A DNA stretch of 21,106 nucleotides, taken from assembly GCA_964466455.1 (NCBI GenBank), contig CAYXNL010000041.1, positions 1 through 21,106 on the forward strand, written 5' to 3'. Shown here piece by piece: positions 14,932 to 21,106 of this stretch. This DNA comes from S010-25 sp964466455 (lineage in GTDB: Bacteria > Pseudomonadota > Gammaproteobacteria > SZUA-229). The notes under the pieces are model-generated. The model was not told the origin of the DNA. It made no database searches and worked only from the letters and a program-made list of their open reading frames with translations. Made by a program: the position numbers and the translations under genes. The first letter of the stretch is position 1, and each line of letters starts with the position of its first letter.

Positions 14932-16188
14932 ATGTTAAATCTGCGTAGCCTGCTTCTGCTCCGTAGCATTGGCATCGGTGCACAGATACTGGTAATTATG
15001 CTGGCAAACTACGGCTTTGATATAAATTTGCCACTTCTCCCTCTGCTAATCATCCTTGGCCTGCTAACCGGCTGGAATCTCTATAGCTGGCTCCAGTCAA
15101 GTGATAAGATTCAGAACAGCGAAGGTTATTTCTTTATTCAACTCACTATTGATGTTCTCACCCTAAGCGCCATACTTTATTTTACCGGTGGTGCGACCAA
15201 TCCTTTCACCTGGCTGTTTCTACTACCCATCATCATAGCTGCCACCACTCTGCCCGCCCTGTATGTCTGGTCGATGGCGTTTATTACCATTGTTTCCTAC
15301 TCGCTATTGATGCATTATTATTTGCCGCTGGAGTATATACACCCGAATGAAACCAGTGACTTTAACCAGCATATTTTTGGCATGTGGTTCGGCTTTATCT
15401 TTAGTGCGCTAACGGTTGCCTATTTTATTAGTGAGATGGCTCAAAACCTGCGCCAGCGTGACCGGCGACTGGCCCGGGCGCGAGAACAACAACTGCGAGA
15501 TGAACGCCTGGTCGCACTGGGAACACTGGCAACGGGCGCAGCACATGAGCTGGGAACTCCGCTGGCGACCATGACGATTATCAGTGATGAACTTGAAGAT
15601 GAATACAATGCCATACATTACCCTGAATTAAACCGGCAGCTGGGCATTATTCGCCAGCAAATAAAACGCTGCAAAACAGCGTTGTCTACACTTTCTGCAT
15701 CGAGTGGGGAGATTCAGGCACAATCAGGACGGGCTATTGTGGTACACGATTACCTGTTACAGATTATCAGGCAGTGGCAAACTCAACGTCCCGGTATTCG
15801 TTTTACCCACCATTTCAAACCTGATTGTGAGAACATCCTTATACTGGCCGATCAGACCCTGAGCCAGGCACTGATTAATATTCTCAATAATGCTGCCGAT
15901 GCCAGTCCCGAAGCGGTATCATTTCAGGCTCACTGGAACACGGGTACACTGGAAATTCGAATTAAAGATCGCGGTGAGGGAATTTCTGCCCTTGCCTCAA
16001 ACAGGCTTGGCAAGGAGCCATTTAGTTCAAAGCAGCAGGGCTTAGGACTGGGACTATTTCTGGCACACGCAACCATTAAACGGCTGGGTGGCAACATTAC
16101 TCTGTTCAATCGTGAAGGCGGCGGTGTCTGCACCTTAATTAGTCTGCCACTCGAAGATTTAACCACACAACAACATGACGAAAACTAA
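14932..16188 (+). CDS. regB: RegB/PrrB-type redox sensor histidine kinase
   Basis: A 418-residue membrane histidine kinase. The N-terminal half (1-170) has about six hydrophobic segments, with GGATNPF at 86-92, the quinone-sensing signature of RegB/PrrB/ActS. The H-box is AAHELGTPLA with H205. C247 in IKRCKTA matches the position of the RegB redox-active cysteine (C265 in Rhodobacter). The ATP domain has the N-box (NILNNAADASP, near 316-326), G1 (DRGEG, 346-350) and G2 (GLGLGLFLAH, 370-379). It should phosphorylate RegA when the quinone pool or cysteine state signals reducing conditions. regA overlaps its end by 14 bp. No Shine-Dalgarno precedes the ATG. Homologues control CO2 fixation, respiration and hydrogen or nitrogen metabolism. 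Confidence 0.9.
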   Translation: MLNLRSLLLLRSIGIGAQILVIMLANYGFDINLPLLPLLIILGLLTGWNLYSWLQSSDKIQNSEGYFFIQLTIDVLTLSAILYFTGGATNPFTWLFLLPIIIAATTLPALYVWSMAFITIVSYSLLMHYYLPLEYIHPNETSDFNQHIFGMWFGFIFSALTVAYFISEMAQNLRQRDRRLARAREQQLRDERLVALGTLATGAAHELGTPLATMTIISDELEDEYNAIHYPELNRQLGIIRQQIKRCKTALSTLSASSGEIQAQSGRAIVVHDYLLQIIRQWQTQRPGIRFTHHFKPDCENILILADQTLSQALINILNNAADASPEAVSFQAHWNTGTLEIRIKDRGEGISALASNRLGKEPFSSKQQGLGLGLFLAHATIKRLGGNITLFNREGGGVCTLISLPLEDLTTQQHDEN

Positions 16189-16735
16189 CGAAAATTCAGC
16201 GACACATTCAGCAAAACTTATCATTATTGATGATGATGAAACCTTTGCCAATGTCCTGAGCAACGCACTGATAAAACAGGGGTACGATGCAGCTTATGCA
16301 CTCAATTGCACGCAGGCACTTCAACTTGCACAACAAACGCTGCCTGCCTATGCCATTGTTGATCTACGCATCGGACAGGAATCAGGGCTCAGTCTGATCC
16401 AGCAGTTAAGATCACTAAAAACCGATATGCACATTCTAATACTCACTGGCTATGCCAGCATTGCCACCGCAGTCGAAGCGATTAAACTGGGTGCAGATCA
16501 TTATCTGACCAAACCCGCTGGTACCCAGGAAATTATCCGGGCACTGAAAAAACGTGAAGCCGATCCCGGTATGGAACCTTCAGCAACCCCCCTGTCAGTC
16601 AAACGTCTGGAATGGGAACATCTGCAAAAGGTGCTGCTGGATCATGATGGTAATATCTCTGCTGCCGCCCGTGCATTGAGTATGCATCGGCGCACTTTAC
16701 AGCGTAAGCTGGCAAAAAAACCCTGCCGGAAATAG
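16175..16735 (+). CDS. regA: RegA/PrrA/ActR-type response regulator
   Basis: A 186-residue regulator, the standard RegA length (about 184). The receiver domain has the acidic IIIDDDE (17-22), the phospho-acceptor D63 in AIVDLRIG, T91 and K113 in LTKPAG. A short linker leads to a Fis-type helix-turn-helix near 157-183 (NISAAARALSMHRRTLQRKLAKKP), nearly identical in pattern to RegA/PrrA. It would bind GCGAC-N-GTCGC-like sites such as the pair at 14874-14903, so autoregulation and control of the divergent barrel operon are likely. It overlaps regB by 14 bp, indicating coupled translation. The 129 bp to the next gene shows no clear terminator or strong promoter. Confidence 0.9.
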   Translation: MTKTNENSATHSAKLIIIDDDETFANVLSNALIKQGYDAAYALNCTQALQLAQQTLPAYAIVDLRIGQESGLSLIQQLRSLKTDMHILILTGYASIATAVEAIKLGADHYLTKPAGTQEIIRALKKREADPGMEPSATPLSVKRLEWEHLQKVLLDHDGNISAAARALSMHRRTLQRKLAKKPCRK

Positions 16736-16864
16736 AAGTTTACATTCTATCTCATCACGTCTGGTTTCTTAAAAAATGGAACCTTTTAGCCTTTTTCGTG
16801 TAAAACTTACGGTACTGGGATTTTACTCAGTCTCACTTCCTTCTTCCACCTGTATGGAGCCAAT

Positions 16865-18019
16865 ATGAAAACGTGTTCCCTGAGTCTTTTATTAGCAGGA
16901 ATAGTTATGACATTGCTACTGCTCACTGCCTGCGATAAAACGCCACCACCGAAACAGGCGCAAAAACCGCTAGCGGAAGTTAGCGTAGTCATTATTCATT
17001 CTCAGTCAATACCACTGACACGCGAATCAACAGGCTTGCTGGCGCCAACCCGGGTAGCACAGGTGCGGGCACGTGTTGCCGGTGTTATCCTTAAACGAGT
17101 TTATACCGAAGGCACGGATGTCAGGCAGGGGCAGGTATTATTCCAGATTGATCCGTCTGCGCTAAAAGCCGCCTTACACACTGAGGCAGCGACGCTAGTC
17201 AAAGCGCAGGCCGATGCAGCCAATGCGGCGCTCATCGCCAGACGTTCTCAGGATTTAGCCACCAAAGGGCTGATCGCCTCACAGGACAGGGACACGGCGC
17301 AGGCCAATGCACGCACCACGGCAGCCGCCGTTAAAGCCGCACAGGCAAATGTAGAACAGGCGCGCCTCAATCTTGGCTATGCCACGGTAACCGCACCCAT
17401 TGCTGGTCATGCCGGAATCTCTCTTGTTACCGAGGGCGCGCTCGTCGGTCAGGGTGAAGCGACTTTGCTGACCACGATTGAGCAGATTAACCCGATCTAT
17501 GTGAATTTCACTCAATCGGCCAGTAATCTACAGCAGTTGAAGCAATCTGGCGCTGATAACCCGGTGGGAAATAGCACCCATGCTAATATTAAAGTGGAAA
17601 TTTTGCTGGCCGATGGCAGCGTCTACCCGCATCCGGGGAGACTGGATTTTTCTGCTCAGACCGTGGACCCGCGCACAGGCACTCTGTCACTGCGCGCCAT
17701 CATAGCCAACCCCAGACGACAGTTATTACCTGGCATGTTCATCAGGCTACGACTGAATATGGGTCAGCTTAAACATGCTTTCCTACTGCCACAGGCAAGC
17801 GTGCAGCGTGACAAAACCGGCGCTTATGTTATGTTGCTTGCTGCCAGCGGCAAGGTTGAACAACGCCGGGTGCAAACACATGGCATGACACAAACCGACT
17901 GGATCGTTAGCGGTAAACTGGCCGATGGCGATCGGGTCATTACCGCAGGACTGCAAAAAGTGAAACCCGGCATGATGGCTAAAGCCGAACCCTCAGCCAA
18001 CCCTGCCAGCAACCACTGA
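16865..18019 (+). CDS. RND efflux periplasmic adaptor subunit (lipoprotein)
   Basis: A 384-residue membrane-fusion protein of the AcrA/MexA family. The signal peptide ends in a lipobox LLTA-C23, predicting attachment to the inner membrane. The order is: beta/lipoyl half (about 55-100, ARVAGVILKRVYTEGTDVRQGQVLFQID), alpha-helical hairpin (about 100-165, Ala/Gln-rich), second lipoyl half (ATVTAPIAGHAGISLVTEGALVGQG near 172-197), beta-barrel and membrane-proximal domain. It links the RND pump to an outer-membrane channel. GGAG lies just before the ATG. The pump gene follows after 10 bp. No TolC-like gene is in the window. The substrate cannot be read; the AcrA-like form points to organic or lipophilic compounds rather than a CusB-type metal adaptor. 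Confidence 0.93.
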   Translation: MKTCSLSLLLAGIVMTLLLLTACDKTPPPKQAQKPLAEVSVVIIHSQSIPLTRESTGLLAPTRVAQVRARVAGVILKRVYTEGTDVRQGQVLFQIDPSALKAALHTEAATLVKAQADAANAALIARRSQDLATKGLIASQDRDTAQANARTTAAAVKAAQANVEQARLNLGYATVTAPIAGHAGISLVTEGALVGQGEATLLTTIEQINPIYVNFTQSASNLQQLKQSGADNPVGNSTHANIKVEILLADGSVYPHPGRLDFSAQTVDPRTGTLSLRAIIANPRRQLLPGMFIRLRLNMGQLKHAFLLPQASVQRDKTGAYVMLLAASGKVEQRRVQTHGMTQTDWIVSGKLADGDRVITAGLQKVKPGMMAKAEPSANPASNH

Positions 18020-18029
18020 GGAATCACTG

Positions 18030-21000
18030 ATGCCACGTTTTTTTATTGATCGCCCCATCTTTGCCTGGGTAATCGCAATTATGATTACGCTGGCAGGCAC
18101 TGCGGCTATTTTCAAGTTGCCGGTGTCCGCTTATCCTTCCATTGCACCCCCCCAGATCAGTATTAGCGCCAGCTATCCCGGTGCCAGCGCTCAGGTGCTG
18201 GAAAAGACCGTCACCTCGGTGATTGAACAGCAACTCACCAGTATTGATAATCTGCTGTATTTCAGTTCTACTTCGCGTTCCAACGGCACGGTAGAGATTA
18301 CCCTGACTTTCACCCACGGTACCGATGTGGATATCGCCGCCGTGCAGGTACAGAACCGCCTCAGCATTGCTCAGGCACGATTACCGAGCGAGGTGATAAA
18401 AAACGGCATTACCGTTGCCAAAGCCAACCGGGATTTTCTGATGGTGGTGGCGCTGAAATCTACCGATCCCAAACTCGATACCTATGCCCTGAATAATATT
18501 ATTGCAGCTCAGGTGATGGACTCAATTCAGCGCCTGCCGGGTGTGGGTAGCGCCAGTCTGTTCGGTTCCGCCTACGCTATGCGCATCTGGCTCAACCCCG
18601 ATAAATTACATGGCTACGATTTAAGCGCAACGCAGGTGCTGGCCGCAGTGCGCGCGCAGAATGTACAAATCGCCATCGGTAATATTGGTGCCGAGCCCGC
18701 CCCCAAAGGTCAGGGATTTACCGCCTCTGTCACTGCCGCCAGCCGTTTTAGCCGCCCGGAACAGTTTGCTAATATTATTCTACGCACGAATCCCGATGGC
18801 AGCACGGTTCGTCTTAAAGATATTGCCCGCATCGCACTTGGTGCAGCATCTTATGGCCACGATGTGCATGTTAATGGCGAGCCGATTGCCGGTCTGGCAA
18901 TCTTACTGGCACCCGATGCCAATGCCCTTAAGGTAGCCGATGATGTACGCGCCAAAATGAAACAGCTGGCACACTATTTCCCACCGGGCGTGAGCTGGTT
19001 TACACCCTACGATAGCACCACATTTGTAAGCATTTCCATCCATGAAGTGCTGTATACGCTGGTTGAGGCTGTTGTGCTGGTATTTCTGGTGATATTGTTA
19101 TTTCTGCAAAATTTACGCGCCACGCTAATCCCGACACTGGTTGTTCCGGTTGCGCTAACCAGCGCATTTGCCGGCATGTACCTGGCCGGATTTTCTATCA
19201 ACGTGCTGAGTCTGTTTGCGCTGGTGCTCGCGATCGGCCTGGTGGTCGATGATGCCATTGTGGTGGTGGAGAATGTCGAACGCATTATGCGCGAAGAAGG
19301 GTTATCGCCCAGGGCAGCAACACGCAAAGCCATGGATCAGATTACTGGCGCCGTTATTGCCATGACGTCGGTGCTGGCTGCCGTATTCATCCCAATGGCA
19401 CTGGTCGGTGGCAGCGTGGGTGCGATCTACCGCCAGTTTTCACTCACCATTGCCATCTCGATGGCGATTTCGGCATTAATGGCGCTCAGTTTTACCCCGG
19501 CCCTGTGCGCAAGCCTGCTCAAACCGGCGCACAGTAAACCAAACCGCGTCCTGCGCGGTTTCAACCATTTCTATCAAGCTCTCAGCACTGCTTATCTGCA
19601 CCGGGTTGCACAAGCGATCCGCCATACACCACGCTGGATGGTCGCCTTTGTGCTACTGATCGCCCTTGCCGCTCTGCTATTTAACCGCCTGCCCACCAGT
19701 TTTCTGCCAGCAGAAGACCAGGGTTATGCCCTGGCGATGATCCAGCTACCGCCCGGTGCCACTATCGGACGGACGAACGCCGTACTACGCCAGATGGAAA
19801 AAATTATCGAGAAAAACCCGGCGGTGGATAAAGTTCTGGATGTGGCTGGCTTTAGTTTTGTCGGTCAGGGTGAAAACGTTGGTCTCGGTTTTATCCGCCT
19901 CAAAGACTGGAGCCAACGCAGCCAGCCAAAGGAACAGATAAAAGGCTTCATTCACTGGGCTAATGGTGCCCTGCAGCACATCAAAGGCGCGCGCATCTTC
20001 GTCGTCAACCTGCCCACCATCCGTGGTCTGGGTCGCTTCGGTGGTTTTGATTTCCGCCTCGAAGACCGTGGTGGACTGGGCTATGAAAAACTGGTGGCTG
20101 CGCGCAATATCTTGCTTGGAGCGGCCGCCAAAAACTCGGTACTCTACGGCGTACGTCCCAATCAACTGGAAGAGGCACCCGAGCTACACCTGCATGTCGA
20201 TCGAGTCAAAGCACAGGCCATGGGGTTGTCCTTAACGGATATCTACAATACTGCCCGTTTGATGCTTGCCCCGGTGTACGCCAATGACTTCAACTATCAG
20301 GGTCGGGTACTCAAGGTGCTGCTACAGGCTGACGCGCCTTATCGTAGCCGACCCGGTGATTTAAGCCACTATTATCTCTCCGGCAGCACTGCCGGATCAA
20401 ATAATATGGTGCCTCTAAGCAGTGTTGTCACCTCAAGCTGGGCGCAGGAGCCTCCCGCAATTGATCACTATAATGGTTTTGCGTCCATTCAGATAAATGG
20501 CAGTGCTGCCCCCGGTCATGGCTCGGGAGAGGCAATGGCCGCAATGCAAAATATCGTTAAAAAATTATTACCTGCCGGTATCGGTTACGAATGGTCAGGA
20601 CAGTCGTATCAGGAAATTCTGTCGGGTAAGCAGGCCCCCATCCTGTTTGCACTCTCGCTACTGGTCGTCTTTCTGGTACTCGCTGCGCTATATGAAAGCT
20701 GGTCTGTTCCCATTGCGGTGATGCTGGTGGTGCCGCTTGGCATCCTCGGCGCCGTTAGTTTCACCTGGCTACGCGGCCTGGAAAATGATGTTTATTTTAA
20801 GGTGGGGATGATTGCGGTCATCGGTCTGTCCGCCAAAAATGCAATTCTGATTATCAGCTTCGCCAATACCATGCGCCAGGCTGGATACGGACTGCTTGAT
20901 GCCACACTGGAAGCCTGCCGCCTGCGGCTACGACCTATTCTCATGACCTCAATCGCCTTTATCCTGGGAGTACTACCGCTTGCTATTTCCACTGGTGCCG

Positions 21001-21106
21001 GTGCCAACGCTCGCCACGCAATCGGTACCGGTGTCATCGGTGGCATGTTTGGCGCAACCGCCCTGGGTCTGTTATTTGTACCGGTATTTTTTGTTGTCAT
21101 CCGGCA
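18030..21106 (+). CDS. RND efflux pump, inner-membrane AcrB-like transporter (3' end cut off)
   Basis: An open frame of 1025 codons begins MPRFFIDRPIFAWVIAI and runs off the right edge, about 20-25 residues short of the AcrB length. The proton-relay acids are D407 and D408 in GLVVDDAIVVVENVERIM, at the same numbers as in AcrB; K936 in GLSAKNAILII corresponds to AcrB K940. The porter domain with its Gly-rich loops and the second transmembrane half are present, so this is an HAE-1 family drug/proton antiporter, not a metal-type (CusA) pump. GAGGAA lies a few bases before the ATG, 10 bp after the adaptor gene. It should form a trimer that exports lipophilic compounds with the adaptor and an outer-membrane channel not seen here. 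The coding sequence is intact as far as visible. Confidence 0.95.
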   Translation, partial: MPRFFIDRPIFAWVIAIMITLAGTAAIFKLPVSAYPSIAPPQISISASYPGASAQVLEKTVTSVIEQQLTSIDNLLYFSSTSRSNGTVEITLTFTHGTDVDIAAVQVQNRLSIAQARLPSEVIKNGITVAKANRDFLMVVALKSTDPKLDTYALNNIIAAQVMDSIQRLPGVGSASLFGSAYAMRIWLNPDKLHGYDLSATQVLAAVRAQNVQIAIGNIGAEPAPKGQGFTASVTAASRFSRPEQFANIILRTNPDGSTVRLKDIARIALGAASYGHDVHVNGEPIAGLAILLAPDANALKVADDVRAKMKQLAHYFPPGVSWFTPYDSTTFVSISIHEVLYTLVEAVVLVFLVILLFLQNLRATLIPTLVVPVALTSAFAGMYLAGFSINVLSLFALVLAIGLVVDDAIVVVENVERIMREEGLSPRAATRKAMDQITGAVIAMTSVLAAVFIPMALVGGSVGAIYRQFSLTIAISMAISALMALSFTPALCASLLKPAHSKPNRVLRGFNHFYQALSTAYLHRVAQAIRHTPRWMVAFVLLIALAALLFNRLPTSFLPAEDQGYALAMIQLPPGATIGRTNAVLRQMEKIIEKNPAVDKVLDVAGFSFVGQGENVGLGFIRLKDWSQRSQPKEQIKGFIHWANGALQHIKGARIFVVNLPTIRGLGRFGGFDFRLEDRGGLGYEKLVAARNILLGAAAKNSVLYGVRPNQLEEAPELHLHVDRVKAQAMGLSLTDIYNTARLMLAPVYANDFNYQGRVLKVLLQADAPYRSRPGDLSHYYLSGSTAGSNNMVPLSSVVTSSWAQEPPAIDHYNGFASIQINGSAAPGHGSGEAMAAMQNIVKKLLPAGIGYEWSGQSYQEILSGKQAPILFALSLLVVFLVLAALYESWSVPIAVMLVVPLGILGAVSFTWLRGLENDVYFKVGMIAVIGLSAKNAILIISFANTMRQAGYGLLDATLEACRLRLRPILMTSIAFILGVLPLAISTGAGANARHAIGTGVIGGMFGATALGLLFVPVFFVVIR

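Noticed and set aside
16865..21106. CusBA-type copper pump to go with the Met-rich barrel
   Set aside because: The transporter has AcrB-type proton-relay residues and an HAE-1 pattern without a Met relay, so a metal-efflux role is not supported.
1..21106. tRNA, rRNA or CRISPR arrays
   Set aside because: None seen on either strand by eye.

Overview
The window looks like a chromosomal segment from a gammaproteobacterium, most likely a sulfur-oxidising, CO2-fixing one. The housekeeping genes (yajQ, trmJ, suhB, ibaG, rlmM, sbcB) are of gammaproteobacterial type. Three features suggest the lifestyle: a CbbQ/CbbO-type AAA-ATPase and VWA pair (the RuBisCO-activase class, close to NorQ/NorD), a secreted Asn/Gly/Tyr-rich protein resembling sulfur globule envelope proteins, and a RegB/RegA-type redox two-component system. 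This reading is inferred from protein motifs; no RuBisCO, sox, dsr or rRNA gene lies in the window.

Left part (1-10200): a response-regulator tail enters from the left edge. trmJ-yajQ follow on the minus strand, divergent from suhB and a dynamin-like GTPase. ibaG (minus) is divergent from rlmM. Then come cbbQ, cbbO and sbcB, closely spaced and probably one transcript. sbcB ends in an exact 19-bp tandem duplication across its stop codon.

Middle part (10200-12713): a single-gene unit encodes an internally duplicated sulfur-globule-like protein, with its own 5' leader hairpin and a clear intrinsic terminator. Next is an unrecognised membrane-anchored coiled-coil protein. The following gap of about 490 bp is not empty: it has the best sigma-70 promoter in the window (TTGACT, 17 bp, TATAAT), a perfect 9-bp stem-loop and a GC-rich hairpin capped by TTCG. 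Together these outline a candidate small RNA of about 180 nt, followed by possible transposon or REP debris.

Right part (12714-21106): a tightly coupled minus-strand operon encodes a Met-rich outer-membrane barrel with a CCGKC cluster, a one-haem lipoprotein cytochrome c and a TlpA-like thioredoxin. It is divergent from regB-regA. The shared 123-bp region contains two abutting 15-bp copies of GYGACAMWKTGTCGC, close to the published RegR/RegA box, placed where an activator of the barrel operon would bind. Downstream on the plus strand are a lipoprotein periplasmic adaptor and an RND pump that runs off the right edge about 20-25 residues short of the family length. The most original element is the RegBA-linked barrel/cytochrome/TlpA module, which I read as a redox-controlled cell-envelope system, possibly for metal (copper) or electron handling. 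Its function is not known to me.
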